A DNA stretch of 64,000 nucleotides from Sva-07 sp963829585 (GCA_963829585.1 CAWHJD010000015.1:1-64000), one strand, 5' to 3'; shown: positions 19,640 to 29,084, counted from the first letter of the stretch. Translations and numbers: made by a program. Notes: generated by a model not told the origin, from the sequence alone.

Positions 19640-20938
19640 ATGAACCGGGCTGCGAACGACGATCCTGGCACCACGTTGCCGGTCGACGATCTGATCGAAT
19701 TCCTCGACGCCTCGCCGTCACCCTGGCACGCCGTCGCCTCGACGATCGACCGCCTGACCGGCTTCGAGCGGGTCGACGAGTCCGATGCGTGGGAGCATGT
19801 GCCCGCGGCCGGTTACGTCGTGCGCGGTGCAGCGATCATCGCGTGGAGACTCCCCCACGACGATCCCGGTCCACATGCTCCGTTCCGACTCGTGGGCGCC
19901 CACACCGACTCACCCTGCCTGCGGGTGAAACCCCGTCCCGACACCGGCAGCTCCGGTTGGAGACAACTCGGCGTCGAGGTGTACGGCGGCATCTTGAACA
20001 ACAGCTGGCTCGACCGTGACCTCGGAGTGGCGGGACGCGTCGTCGGCATCGACGGCACGTCGACGCTCGTCGACGTCGCCGAACCGATCGCCCGCGTGCC
20101 GCAGCTCGCCGTCCACCTCGACCGCGACGTCAACAGCGCCGGTCTGCTGCTCGACCCACAGCAGCACCTCAGTCCGGTCTGGGGCGTGGGAGCCCCGTCG
20201 GCCGGCGAATTCGCCGAATGGATCGGCGAGGCGGCAGGCATCGAGTCGCCGGCGCAGTGGTGGGAACTCTGCCTCTACGACGTCCAGGGAGCTGCCGTCC
20301 TCGGCGCCGACCGTTCGCTGCTCGCGTCGGGTCGCCTCGACAATCAGCTGTCGTGTTGGGCTGCCGCGACCGCACTCACCGAGACCGATCCCACCGACGC
20401 CATCGCCGTGATCGTGTTGAACGACCACGAGGAGGTCGGCTCCGCGAGCTCCACCGGCGCGGCCGGACCGTTCCTGCAGACGGTGTTGTCACGGCTCGTG
20501 GCCGCACGCGGCGGTTCCGACGACGACCTGCATCGATCCTTCGCCGCCTCCGCGTGCATCTCGGCCGACAACGCCCACGCCGTGCACCCGAACTATCCCG
20601 AGCGTCACGAACCCGACCATCGACCCGTCGTCAACGCCGGGCCGGCGATCAAGGTCAACTCCAACCAGCGGTACGCGACGTCCGCGGAGACTGCCGCCGC
20701 GTTCCAACGTGCGTGCGAGCGCGCCGAGGTTCCGTGGCAGGTCTTCGTGTCACGCAACAACATGCCGTGCGGATCGACGATCGGACCTGTGACTGCCACG
20801 AGACTGGGCATCGCCACCGTCGACGTCGGCGTCGCGCAGCTCTCGATGCACTCGGCCCGTGAACTGTGCGGTTCCCACGACCCCGGATACCTCGCGCCGG
20901 CAATGACGGAGTTCTTCCGCGGCGCCGTCGCCGGCTGA
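19640..20938 (+). CDS. apeB: M18 family aminopeptidase
   Basis: The 432-residue zinc aminopeptidase acts on acidic or neutral N-terminal residues. Its ligands are visible: His in LVGAHTDSPCLRVKP, Asp in RLDNQLSCWAA, the Glu pair in LNDHEEVGSAS, and the late His in AQLSMHSARELCGS. SNQRYATSAETAA and MPCGSTIGP are typical of M18. ATG 19640 is 5 bases after the histidine phosphatase stop, so the two form an operon. The gene symbol is by family analogy. Confidence 0.9.
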   Translation: MNRAANDDPGTTLPVDDLIEFLDASPSPWHAVASTIDRLTGFERVDESDAWEHVPAAGYVVRGAAIIAWRLPHDDPGPHAPFRLVGAHTDSPCLRVKPRPDTGSSGWRQLGVEVYGGILNNSWLDRDLGVAGRVVGIDGTSTLVDVAEPIARVPQLAVHLDRDVNSAGLLLDPQQHLSPVWGVGAPSAGEFAEWIGEAAGIESPAQWWELCLYDVQGAAVLGADRSLLASGRLDNQLSCWAAATALTETDPTDAIAVIVLNDHEEVGSASSTGAAGPFLQTVLSRLVAARGGSDDDLHRSFAASACISADNAHAVHPNYPERHEPDHRPVVNAGPAIKVNSNQRYATSAETAAAFQRACERAEVPWQVFVSRNNMPCGSTIGPVTATRLGIATVDVGVAQLSMHSARELCGSHDPGYLAPAMTEFFRGAVAG

Positions 20939-20952
20939 GCGTCAACGCACCC

Positions 20953-21639
20953 TCAGCCAACCCGGGACTGGGCCTCGTCGAAGAGACGCTGCAGTTCGAC
21001 TGCGAGGCGCTCGGTCGCCGATCTCACCGCGTCGCGTTGGATCCGCTTCGAGGAGACGACCTCCGGATCCGTCACCCAGATGGGTTCACCGATCACCACG
21101 CACACCTTGTGCGGATGGATGAACTTGGCGTGTCGCGGCATCACTCGGGCCGAACCGCCGATTCCGATCGGGACGATCGGGACGCCGGCTCGAGCAGCAA
21201 CGTATGCCGCGCCGTCGAACAGCGGATGGACGACCGGCCCGTCCTTTCGTTCTCCCTCCGGAAACAGTGTGAGCGGTTCGCCGTTCTCCAGGATCCGGAT
21301 GCACTTCATCAACGCCTCGCGGTCGGCGTGGCCACGATTGACGGGAAACGCTCCGAGCGCGGAGACGAGCCAACCGACGCTCGGGTACTTCCAGATCTCC
21401 TGCTTACCCATGAAGCGGATCCGCCGGGTCGAGACGCATGCGGTGATCGGTGTGTCGACGTAGCTGCGATGCACCGGCGCCAGTACGTAGGCGCCCGACG
21501 GGGGCAGATTCTCGCGCCCCTCGATGCGTGTGCGGGTGAACGCCTGCGTGAACCAGCACACGAGGCTGCGACACAGCACGTACGCGATCCGACTTGCTCG
21601 CGACTCGGCGGTCGGCAGGGATCGTCGTTCGACCGTCAT
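20953..21639 (-). CDS. plsC: 1-acyl-sn-glycerol-3-phosphate acyltransferase
   Basis: This 228-residue acyltransferase has the catalytic HX4D box as PVHRSYVDTP and the glycerophosphate-binding motif as LFPEGERKDG, followed by VPIVPIGIGGS. It would make phosphatidic acid at the membrane. ATG 21639 lies 13 bases downstream of the cmk stop; a guaB1-cmk-plsC operon is likely. It is convergent with the M18 peptidase gene. Confidence 0.9.
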   Translation of the reverse strand: MTVERRSLPTAESRASRIAYVLCRSLVCWFTQAFTRTRIEGRENLPPSGAYVLAPVHRSYVDTPITACVSTRRIRFMGKQEIWKYPSVGWLVSALGAFPVNRGHADREALMKCIRILENGEPLTLFPEGERKDGPVVHPLFDGAAYVAARAGVPIVPIGIGGSARVMPRHAKFIHPHKVCVVIGEPIWVTDPEVVSSKRIQRDAVRSATERLAVELQRLFDEAQSRVG

Positions 21640-21652
21640 GGTTCGTGGGTGG

Positions 21653-22333
21653 TCACGATTCGAGAAGTGCCAGGACCTTGCCGACGACCTGCTCGATCGA
21701 CAGTCCACTCGTGTCGACGACGATCGAACCCGACGCCTCGGTCAACGGGCTGTCCGTACGGGTCGAGTCCTTGCGATCACGCTCGATGATCGACGACTCG
21801 ACCTCCGCGACGTCGCCGCCGATCTCGGCAACGCGTCGCTCGGCGCGGACGCGTGGCGACGCCGTCACGAAGAGCTTCAGCGTCGCATCCGGGAAGACGA
21901 CCGAGCCGATGTCACGCCCCTCGACGACGCCACCTCCGTGTTCGGCGACCCACCGACGTTGGCGGCGCACGAGTTCGGCGCGCACCCTGCTGTTGGCGGC
22001 GACGGCACTGACCGCGGACGTGACCTCGCGACCGCGGATCTCGATCGTGGCGTCGACACCGTCGACGTGCACCACGGTGCCGTCGGGTGTCGGATCGAGC
22101 GACATCGCGACCGATTCCGACAGTTCGGCGATGTCGTCCTCGTCGGCCGGATCGAGCCCCCGTCGGAGTGCAGCGAACGTGACCGCCCGATACATCGCGC
22201 CGGTGTCGAGATAGTCGAGTCCGAGCCGCTGGGCGACAGCCCGACCGACGGTGCTCTTGCCTGCGCCTGCCGGACCGTCGATCGCCACGATGATCGGAGC
22301 GGGGGCCTCTCCTGCATCCGCCTGTGCATTCAT
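21653..22333 (-). CDS. cmk: Cytidylate kinase
   Basis: This kinase phosphorylates CMP/dCMP. Motifs are AIDGPAGAGKSTVGRAVA (P-loop), LDYLDTGAMYRAVT, GGGVVEGRDIGSVVFP and the lid RDRKDSTR. ATG 22333 gives 226 residues. GTG 22345 is an alternative that would overlap the guaB1 stop as GTGA. Confidence 0.95.
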   Translation of the reverse strand: MNAQADAGEAPAPIIVAIDGPAGAGKSTVGRAVAQRLGLDYLDTGAMYRAVTFAALRRGLDPADEDDIAELSESVAMSLDPTPDGTVVHVDGVDATIEIRGREVTSAVSAVAANSRVRAELVRRQRRWVAEHGGGVVEGRDIGSVVFPDATLKLFVTASPRVRAERRVAEIGGDVAEVESSIIERDRKDSTRTDSPLTEASGSIVVDTSGLSIEQVVGKVLALLES

Positions 22334-22341
22334 CGCGACGG

Positions 22342-23775
22342 TCACCACGAGGCTCCGAGGGGTCGACCCTCTTCGTAGCCGGCGGTGCTCTGGACCCCCA
22401 CGACGGCACGGTCGTGGAACTCGGTGATCGAACTCGCACCGGCATAGGTACACGACGAACGCAGACCCGCCACGATCTGGTCGATGATGTCCTCGACGCT
22501 CGGACGCACGGGATCGAGGTACATGCGTGACGTGCTGATTCCCTCCTCGAACAGCTCCTTGCGAGCGCGCTCGAAGCCGTCGTCGAGCTGCGTGCGGTGC
22601 TTCACCGCGCGGTTCGATGCCATGCCGAAGCTCTCCTTGTAGAGACGGCCCTCGGGATCGCGCATCGTGTCGGCCGCCGATTCGTAGGTGCCGGCCAGCC
22701 ACGAGCCGAACATCACGCTGGCGGCCCCACCCGCGAGCGCGAGTGCGACATCACGCGGGAACCGGACACCGCCGTCCGCCCAGATGTGACGACCGAGGCG
22801 TTGTGCCTCGGAGGCGCACTCGACGACCGCCGAGAACTGGGGACGACCCACGCCGGTCATCATCCGTGTCGTGCACATCGCCCCGGGACCGACACCGACC
22901 TTCACGACGTCGGCGCCGGCTTCGATCAGCTGACGGGTGCCCGTGGCCGTCACCACGTTGCCCGCCACGATCTTCGCGTCGGGGAGTTCGCCCCGCACCG
23001 CCTCGATCGCACGGAGTGTGCGGGTCTGGTGTCCGTGGGCGGTGTCGATCACCAGCACGTCGACGCCGTGACCCACGAGTTCCTTCGCGCGAGCTGCCGG
23101 CTCACCGTTGATCCCGACAGCGGCACCGACCATCAACCGGCCCTGCGAATCGACCGCCGGGTCGTAGATCGTCGAGCGCAGCGCCCCCTCGCGGGTGATC
23201 ACACCGAGCAGGCGGCCCCCGTCGTCCACGACGGGAGCGACACGGAGCCGGTTGCGACCGAGATGGTCGAACGCCGCTGCCGGATCGATGTCGGGGCTGA
23301 GGATGTGCAGGCTCGAGCTCATCACGTTGGCGAGCTGGGTGAACCGGTCGAACCCGTCGCCGTCGCGCTCGGTGAACACGCCGACAGGGGTGCCGTCGTC
23401 GACGACCACGACCGCACCGTGGGCGCGCTTGTGGATCAGCGAGAGGGCATCGGCGATCGTCGCATCGGGGGCCAGCGTGATCGGCGTCTCGAACACCGTG
23501 TGACACCGCTTGACGTAGTCGATCACCCTCGCGACGACGTCGACGGGGATGTCCTGGGGCAGGATCGCGATGCCACCTCGACGCGCAACGGTCTCGGCCA
23601 TGCGTCGCCCAGCGACCGCGGTCATGTTCGACACCACGATCGGGATGGTCGTTCCGATGCCGTCGGGTGTGCGCAGGTCGACGCTCATCCGTGAGGGGAC
23701 ATCGGACAGACTCGGAACCATGAACACATCGCTGTAGGTCAGGTCGTAGCCGGGATCCGGATGAAGCATGTGCAT
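22342..23775 (-). CDS. guaB1: GuaB1-type IMP dehydrogenase family protein (probable GMP reductase)
   Basis: The 477-residue protein has the IMPDH barrel with an inserted CBS pair near residues 95-205. The active-site loop is GVGPGAMCTTRMMTGVGRP, with the catalytic Cys, and not the GPGSICTTR of ordinary GuaB. This sequence type matches mycobacterial GuaB1, which has been reported to act as a GMP reductase feeding GMP back to IMP. ATG 23775 has an AAGGA ribosome-binding site 10 bases upstream, unlike the leaderless neighbours. It leads the guaB1-cmk-plsC operon. Confidence 0.88.
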   Translation of the reverse strand: MHMLHPDPGYDLTYSDVFMVPSLSDVPSRMSVDLRTPDGIGTTIPIVVSNMTAVAGRRMAETVARRGGIAILPQDIPVDVVARVIDYVKRCHTVFETPITLAPDATIADALSLIHKRAHGAVVVVDDGTPVGVFTERDGDGFDRFTQLANVMSSSLHILSPDIDPAAAFDHLGRNRLRVAPVVDDGGRLLGVITREGALRSTIYDPAVDSQGRLMVGAAVGINGEPAARAKELVGHGVDVLVIDTAHGHQTRTLRAIEAVRGELPDAKIVAGNVVTATGTRQLIEAGADVVKVGVGPGAMCTTRMMTGVGRPQFSAVVECASEAQRLGRHIWADGGVRFPRDVALALAGGAASVMFGSWLAGTYESAADTMRDPEGRLYKESFGMASNRAVKHRTQLDDGFERARKELFEEGISTSRMYLDPVRPSVEDIIDQIVAGLRSSCTYAGASSITEFHDRAVVGVQSTAGYEEGRPLGASW

Positions 23776-23865
23776 GTGGTGAAGATCCTTCTCGATGCCG
23801 ACGTGGCAGGTACAGCATGGTCGGTCCGACGACACTCGTTCTGGAAGCGAACACAGGCTAGGCCC

Positions 23866-23871
23866 TAGTCT
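23866..23871 (+). promoter_or_regulatory. -10 box TAGTCT, leaderless-type promoter
   Basis: TAGTCT lies 9 bases before ATG 23881 in the 105-base region divergent from guaB1. No clear -35 box is seen. Confidence 0.4.
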
Positions 23872-23880
23872 GACTCGTCC

Positions 23881-24588
23881 ATGACACGAACCACCTCGCC
23901 GGTCGCGTTGATCCACGGATGGGGCGGGTCGTTCGCGACCACCTGGGAGCGCAGCGGATTCACTGCGCTGCTGCAGGATGCCGACGTGCAGGTCATCGGC
24001 ATCGATCTGCTCGGCCACGGCACCGCACCCAAGCCGCACGATCCCGACCAGTACGCCGACCTGACCGCCCGAATCGTCGACGCGCTCCCCGACGAGCCGG
24101 TCGACGCCATCGGTTTCTCGCTCGGGGCGATGACGCTGCTCCGTCTGGCCATCGACCATCCCGAGCGCTTCAACCGCATCGTGCTCGCCGGCATCGGCTC
24201 GAACATCTTCGACCGCGACGATTCGGGTACCCGGGCGATCGTGGCCGGCCTGGAGCTCGTCGCCGCTGGTGGGGATCCGTCCGGTCTCGACAACACGGTT
24301 CGCCTGTTCACCCAGTACGCCGGCCAGCCCGGCAACGACATCGAGGCCCTCACTGCGGTGATGAAGCGGCCACCGTCGGCACCGATCACGCCCGAACAGT
24401 GCGCACGCGTCACCTGTCCGGTCCTCGTCGTCGTCGGCGACAAGGACTTCGTGTACCCCGCCGACGAGCTCGCGGCGGCGTTCCCCGACGGACGGTGCGA
24501 GACGCTGCGCGGTGTCGACCACTTCGCCACGACGGAGTCGTTCGGGTTCTTCGACGCTGCACTCGAGTTCCTCGACGCTCTGTGCTGA
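23881..24588 (+). CDS. Alpha/beta-fold hydrolase
   Basis: The 235-residue protein shows LIHGWGGS near the N-terminus, the nucleophile elbow IGFSLGAM (GFSLG), the acid-bearing strand VVVGDKDFVYP, and the catalytic His in RGVDHFATT. It resembles BioH/MenH-like small esterases, but the substrate cannot be told. It overlaps the start of the TsaC gene by 7 bases, so the pair is probably co-translated. Confidence 0.85.
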   Translation: MTRTTSPVALIHGWGGSFATTWERSGFTALLQDADVQVIGIDLLGHGTAPKPHDPDQYADLTARIVDALPDEPVDAIGFSLGAMTLLRLAIDHPERFNRIVLAGIGSNIFDRDDSGTRAIVAGLELVAAGGDPSGLDNTVRLFTQYAGQPGNDIEALTAVMKRPPSAPITPEQCARVTCPVLVVVGDKDFVYPADELAAAFPDGRCETLRGVDHFATTESFGFFDAALEFLDALC

Positions 24589-25517
24589 ACCCCCGGGTAC
24601 TCGTCTCCACCGACGTCGACCGGGCCGTCGCGGTGATACGAGCCGGCGGCCTCGTCGCCATGCCGACCGAGACCGTGTACGGACTCGCCGCCGACGCCAC
24701 GAACGCCACCGCTGTCCGTCGGATCTTCGCCGTGAAGGGTCGACCCGCCGATCATCCGCTCATCGTGCACATCGCCGGCGTCGAGCGATTGTCCGACTGG
24801 GCCTCGTCCGTGCCGGACTCGGCTCGACGACTCGTCGAGGTGGCGTGGCCGGGGCCACTCACCACGATCCTGCCGCGAGCCACCGGCGTGCTCGACGAGG
24901 TGACCGGCGGGCTCGCCACGGTGGGGGTGCGGGTGCCGGCACATCCCCTCGCCGCCGAGCTGCTCACCCGGGTCGAGGTCGGCCTGGCGGCGCCGTCCGC
25001 CAACCGCTTCGGCGCGGTGAGCCCGACGTCGGCGGAGCACGTGCTCCACGACCTCGGCGACTACCTCGACCCTGGTCGCGATCTGATCCTCGACGGTGGC
25101 GAGTGCCCCATCGGTGTGGAGAGCACCATCGTCGACTTCGTCAGCGATCCACCACAGATCCTGCGCGCCGGCGGCGTTCCCGTGGAGGACATCCGCCGCC
25201 TGCTCGGCGTGGTAGCCGATGCGTCCGGGCCGAGTCGGGCGAGCGGCATGCTCTCGTCGCACTACGCGCCGCGCTGTGCCGTCCGCCTCGTCGACACTCC
25301 CGACGACGCCGTCGCGCTCCGTGCCGGGACACCGAACAGCGAGATCCTCGATCTGACCGATGACCTCGTCGCGTACGCCCACGACCTGTACGCGCGGCTT
25401 CGCGACGCCGACCTCCGACACGTGGGCACGGTCATCGCCGTCCTCCCACAGCCCGTCGGCCTGGGTCACGCCGTCCGCGACCGCCTGTTCAAGGCTGCTG
25501 CGCCACGTCCCGGCTGA
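24582..25517 (+). CDS. tsaC: L-threonylcarbamoyladenylate synthase (Sua5/TsaC)
   Basis: This enzyme makes threonylcarbamoyl-AMP for the t6A modification of ANN-decoding tRNAs. The YrdC domain motifs are MPTETVYGLAADAT, FAVKGRPADHPLIVHI and GLAAPSANRFGAVSPTSA. A C-terminal Sua5 extension (SGMLSSHYAPRCAVRLV) makes it the long form, about 311 residues. GTG 24582 is inside the end of the preceding hydrolase gene. Confidence 0.92.
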   Translation: MLNPRVLVSTDVDRAVAVIRAGGLVAMPTETVYGLAADATNATAVRRIFAVKGRPADHPLIVHIAGVERLSDWASSVPDSARRLVEVAWPGPLTTILPRATGVLDEVTGGLATVGVRVPAHPLAAELLTRVEVGLAAPSANRFGAVSPTSAEHVLHDLGDYLDPGRDLILDGGECPIGVESTIVDFVSDPPQILRAGGVPVEDIRRLLGVVADASGPSRASGMLSSHYAPRCAVRLVDTPDDAVALRAGTPNSEILDLTDDLVAYAHDLYARLRDADLRHVGTVIAVLPQPVGLGHAVRDRLFKAAAPRPG

Positions 25518-25519
25518 GG

Positions 25520-26074
25520 TCAGCCCCAGTCGACCGCATTCAGGTTGGTGATCCAGAGGTCGCGGACCGCGATGATGTCGGGGGTGGGCGCACCGTCGAT
25601 GCCGGCGATCGTCAGGCTCACCGTCGAGGCGCCGGCGTCGGGAACGACGTCGAGACGGCACCAGCACTCGACGGGCTCGTGGAGGTGGGTGTCGAGCCGG
25701 TAGGGCGGATCGTCGTCGAGCACCTCGCCGATCCACGACGTGACGATCAGGAGACCCTCGAACGTCTCGACCGGGAGCGCCTCGACCGTGAACGACGGCA
25801 CGTCTCGGCTCAAACCGCCGCCCGGCTCGTCAGCGATGAGTCTGGGCGCGGACGGGTCGCGCTGAGACTCATCGCTGGCGGGGGTGCCGGCGGGGGTGGC
25901 GGGCGTACTGATACGGAGGAGCACGTCGTCGGCGGCTTCGTTGACGGCCTGCATCGCCGCCGCGTCACCACCGCGGTCGGGATGATGACGCTTGGCGAGT
26001 TCACGCCGCGCCGCGCGCACGTCATCCGACGTCGCATCGGGCCCGAGACCGAGAACGCGGAAGGGGTCGGTCAC
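25520..26074 (-). CDS. J-domain protein
   Basis: The 184-residue protein begins with a J domain: DPFRVLGLGPDATSDDV, AARRELAKRHHPDRGG with the HPD tripeptide, then AVNEAADDVL. The remaining 120 residues are an unrecognised beta-rich region (PVETFEGLLIVTSWIGEV, LHEPVECWCRLDV). No glycine/phenylalanine or zinc-finger region is present, so it is not a full DnaJ; it may recruit DnaK to a specific client. GTG 26074 overlaps the sugar kinase stop (GTGA). It is convergent with tsaC, with a 2-base gap. Confidence 0.85.
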   Translation of the reverse strand: MTDPFRVLGLGPDATSDDVRAARRELAKRHHPDRGGDAAAMQAVNEAADDVLLRISTPATPAGTPASDESQRDPSAPRLIADEPGGGLSRDVPSFTVEALPVETFEGLLIVTSWIGEVLDDDPPYRLDTHLHEPVECWCRLDVVPDAGASTVSLTIAGIDGAPTPDIIAVRDLWITNLNAVDWG

Positions 26075-27480
26075 GCGGTCGAGTCGCGAAGTTCGCCGTA
26101 GCGCTCGCGGAGGTTGCCGGGGTCGACTGCATGATCCACCGTGGTCCCGCTGCCGAGCCCCCACTGCTGTTGAATCGTGTGGTGGTCGCAGCCTTGGAGC
26201 ACAGCGGCTGCCTGAACAGCGGCGCCGGTGGCCACGGCCTGGTCGACGTGGGCCACCACGATCTCGCAATCGACCAACCCGGCGATCACCGCCCGCAGCG
26301 CACGAGAACGAGCCCCGCCCCCCGTGAGCACCAGGCGGCCATCGAGTGCTGTGTGGCGACGCAGCGAGTCGAGTGCGTCGAGCAGGCCACACGCCACACC
26401 GTCGACCGCGGCTCGGGCGAACTCCTCGCGGCTCACGTCGCTGCGCAGCCCGCTGAGCACGCCGGTGGCATCCGGACGGTACGGGGTCCGCTCACCGTCG
26501 AAGTACGGCAGCATCACTGGCCGACGGTCGCCGCGCGCAGCGAGGGCCAACCGGTCGAATTCGTCGTGGTCGACGCCGAGCAGCCGCGCGACGGCGTCGA
26601 GCACCTTGGCCGCGTTCGAGGTGCACACGAGCGGGAGGAACCGGCCGGTGGCGTCGGCAAAGCCGGCGACTTCGCCCGACGGATCGGCCGTGGGTCGATC
26701 GGCGACCGTGAACGCGGTACCCGACGTTCCGATCGAGACCACGGCGTCGCCGAGGTCGAGACCCAGACCCAGCGCGGCAGCCATGTTGTCGCCGGTGCCC
26801 ACTGCAACCGCAACACCGTTCCAGCTCCCCGCAGTGTCGAGCGGACCCAGCACGGTTGGCACGATCTGGGTCCAGTCTCGGTCGGCATCGATGATCCCGA
26901 GCAGGTCCCATCGGTACTCCCCCGTTGCAGGCGACCAGTAGCCGGTTCCAGACGCGTCGCCGCGATCGGTCGTGTAGGCGCCGGTCAGCCGGTGAGTGAG
27001 GTAGTCGTGGGGCAAGAGCACGTGTGCGATCTCGGCCCAGGCATCCGGATGAGTGCGGTGGAGCCACGACAGCTTGGTCGCGGTGAACGCGGCGACTGGC
27101 ACGCTGCCGACGGCTTCGGCCCACGCGCCGGCGCCTCCCAACTGCCCGAGCAGCCAACCGGCGTCCGGAGCCGATTCGGTGTCGTTCCACAGTTTGGCCG
27201 GGTGTACCGGCTTGTCAGCGGCGTCGAGCGCCACCATGCCGTGTTGCTGGCCGCCGATGCTGACCGCCGCGACAGTGCCGGAGCCGGCCACGTCGCCGAC
27301 CGCTCGGTTCCATGCGTTCTCGAACGCCACCCACCACGACTGCGGGTCCTGTTCACTGCACGGTGGTGTGACGGCAGTGTGCGGCGACGAGGACGACGCA
27401 ACGATGTCGCCCGTGGCCAGATCACGGATCTCGACCTTGGTCGATTGGGTGGACGAGTCGACACCGGCAACGAAGGGCAC
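26071..27480 (-). CDS. xylB: FGGY-family sugar kinase, probable xylulokinase
   Basis: The 469-residue kinase begins FVAGVDSSTQSTKVEIRD, the phosphate-1 motif. It has the xylulokinase-like ISIGGQQHGMVALD with the catalytic Asp region, SIGTSGTAFTV (phosphate 2) and VLTGGGARSRALRAVIAG (adenosine motif). Xylulose is the best guess for substrate; no isomerase or transporter for pentoses is adjacent. GTG 27480 starts 4 bases after the nitroreductase stop. Confidence 0.85.
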   Translation of the reverse strand: MPFVAGVDSSTQSTKVEIRDLATGDIVASSSSPHTAVTPPCSEQDPQSWWVAFENAWNRAVGDVAGSGTVAAVSIGGQQHGMVALDAADKPVHPAKLWNDTESAPDAGWLLGQLGGAGAWAEAVGSVPVAAFTATKLSWLHRTHPDAWAEIAHVLLPHDYLTHRLTGAYTTDRGDASGTGYWSPATGEYRWDLLGIIDADRDWTQIVPTVLGPLDTAGSWNGVAVAVGTGDNMAAALGLGLDLGDAVVSIGTSGTAFTVADRPTADPSGEVAGFADATGRFLPLVCTSNAAKVLDAVARLLGVDHDEFDRLALAARGDRRPVMLPYFDGERTPYRPDATGVLSGLRSDVSREEFARAAVDGVACGLLDALDSLRRHTALDGRLVLTGGGARSRALRAVIAGLVDCEIVVAHVDQAVATGAAVQAAAVLQGCDHHTIQQQWGLGSGTTVDHAVDPGNLRERYGELRDSTA

Positions 27481-27484
27481 GTGG

Positions 27485-28123
27485 TCAGACTAGATCCAGG
27501 CGGCCGGCTGCCCCCAGGAGTCGTCGTAGACGACCTCGCGTCACCGGCTTGCGCTTCACCGGGCCGTGGCGGCCTTCCGGTACTCCGAGCGTGATGCACG
27601 CGGACAGCGCGACCGACTCGGGAATCTCGAGCAGCTCGCGCAGTTCGTCCTCGACGCCGAGGTGCCACATCGTCAGTGCTCCCCCGTATCCGAGGGCGCG
27701 GGCGGCGAGCAGCAGGTTCTGACACGCCGGGTAGACGGACGCCCCCTCGTAGGGAGACGGCCGTCGATAGCGGTCGAGGCAGACGAGCACGACGACGGGC
27801 GTCTGCTCGAAACGATCGACGTACCGCTGCATCGAGTCGGCGAAGCGCGACGGGCGGTACCCATCGGCTGCTCGCTTCGCGTTCCATCCCGCCCTGAACG
27901 CCTCGCCCAGGAGCGACCGGGCCGCGATGGCCCGCTCGCCGTCACGCAGGACCAGGAACCGGAAGGGCTGACGGTTGGAACCCGACGGTGCCCGGCCGGC
28001 GTGCCACAGGATCGAGGCGAGATCCTCGTCGGAGACCGGCTCGTCGGTGTACCGGCGGATCGCACGCGTCGTGGCGAGCCCCTCCAGGAGCGTGACGGGC
28101 TCGGGTTCGACCGACGGCGTCAA
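27485..28123 (-). CDS. Nitroreductase family protein
   Basis: The 212-residue FMN-dependent oxidoreductase shows TTRAIRRYTDEPVSDEDL, APSGSNRQPFRFLVL (FMN-phosphate contacts), YPACQNLLLAARALGYGG and ITLGVPEGR. The start is TTG 28123; its TTGA overlaps the restored stop of the enoyl-CoA hydratase, so this frame is independent and not a fusion. Substrate unknown. Confidence 0.85.
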   Translation of the reverse strand: MTPSVEPEPVTLLEGLATTRAIRRYTDEPVSDEDLASILWHAGRAPSGSNRQPFRFLVLRDGERAIAARSLLGEAFRAGWNAKRAADGYRPSRFADSMQRYVDRFEQTPVVVLVCLDRYRRPSPYEGASVYPACQNLLLAARALGYGGALTMWHLGVEDELRELLEIPESVALSACITLGVPEGRHGPVKRKPVTRGRLRRLLGAAGRLDLV

Positions 28124-28974
28124 CGCCCGTGGAACTCCGGGTCGCGCTTCTCCATGAACGCCCGGACGCCCTCGGTGAAGTCGTCGGTGCGCAGCAGCGG
28201 GCAGGAGTTGCAGGAACACGTGGTGCACGTTCTGTTCGAACGTCTCGGTTTCCGCGGCACGCATCATGCGCTTGATCGCGCGGACGGCGAGTGGCGCGTT
28301 CGCCGCGATGTCACCTGCCATCTCGGCCGTCCGCTTCGCGAAGTCCTCGACGGGCACGACCTGGTTGACGAGCCCGAGGTCGAGTGCTTCGGCCGCTGTC
28401 AACGTTCGTCCCGTGAACGCGATCTCCGCAGCCTTGGCGTACCCGACCATCCGCGGCAGCAGCCAGGTTCCGCCGCTCTCGGGCAGGATGCCCCGCTTGG
28501 CGAAGCCGGGGTTCAGCTTGGCGTTCTCCGCTGCGATGCGGATGTCGCACCCGAGGGCGAGGTCGAGTCCGTAGCCCGCCGCACCGCCGTTGAGCGCGCA
28601 GATCGTCGGTGTGTCGATGTTGTGCAGCACCACCGGCGGTGCGGAGCGCAGGTCGAATTCACCCGTGAACGTCGCGCCGCCTCCGTCATCACCCCCACCG
28701 AGGTTGCCGAGGCCACCCTTCGGGCCTGCCATCTGTGCCTGGAGGTCGAGACCGGCGCAGAATGCCCGTCCCGATCCCGTCAGCACGATGCAGCGCACAT
28801 CGGGATCGGCGTCGGCGCGCAGCAGCAGCTCGCTGATCTCGCTGCAGCATGGTCCCCGGAGATCGTGTTCATCCGCTCGGGAGCGTCGAGCGTGAGCGTC
28901 GCGACGTGGTCGGCGACGTCGTAGCGGACCTCGCTGGGCGCGGATTGGGCGGTGGGCTCGGCGGAGTCGTTCAC
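28120..28974 (-). CDS. Enoyl-CoA hydratase/isomerase family protein, three frame breaks
   Basis: GTG 28974 starts VNDSAEPTAQSAP and the frame runs to PERMNTISG, then breaks. Three surplus bases explain all shifts: one in the C-run 28854-28857, one at 28841 (restoring TMLQEISELLLRADADP), and one at 28198 (restoring LQLLPLLRTDDFTEGVRAF). The restored protein has about 283 residues ending FMEKRDPEFHGR. The crotonase oxyanion-hole motifs are GRAFCAGLDLQ and NGGAAGYGLDLALGCDIRI. The catalytic Glu region is KRGILPESGGTWLLPRMVG. It heads an operon with the nitroreductase, sugar kinase and J-domain genes. Confidence 0.85.
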
Positions 28975-28994
28975 AAGGCGGAAACCGTAGTGCG

Positions 28995-29023
28995 TTCCAT
29001 TCACCCCGCACGATGCGTACAAT
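28995..29023 (+). promoter_or_regulatory. Promoter of the livK-type gene
   Basis: A good -10 box TACAAT (29018-29023) has a weak -35 TTCCAT (28995-29000) at 17-base spacing. It leaves a leader of about 55 bases with the strong ribosome-binding site AAGGGGGAG near 29066-29074. Confidence 0.55.
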
Positions 29024-29084
29024 CGTCGGACCTTATGAGTGCGGGCATCCTGCCTGCACCCCAACAAGGGGGAGAACCCACAAC

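Noticed and set aside
27485..29011. Apparent enoyl-CoA hydratase-nitroreductase fusion protein
   Set aside because: The joining segment is out-of-frame coding sequence. Correcting one surplus base at 28198 gives the hydratase its own stop overlapping the nitroreductase start.
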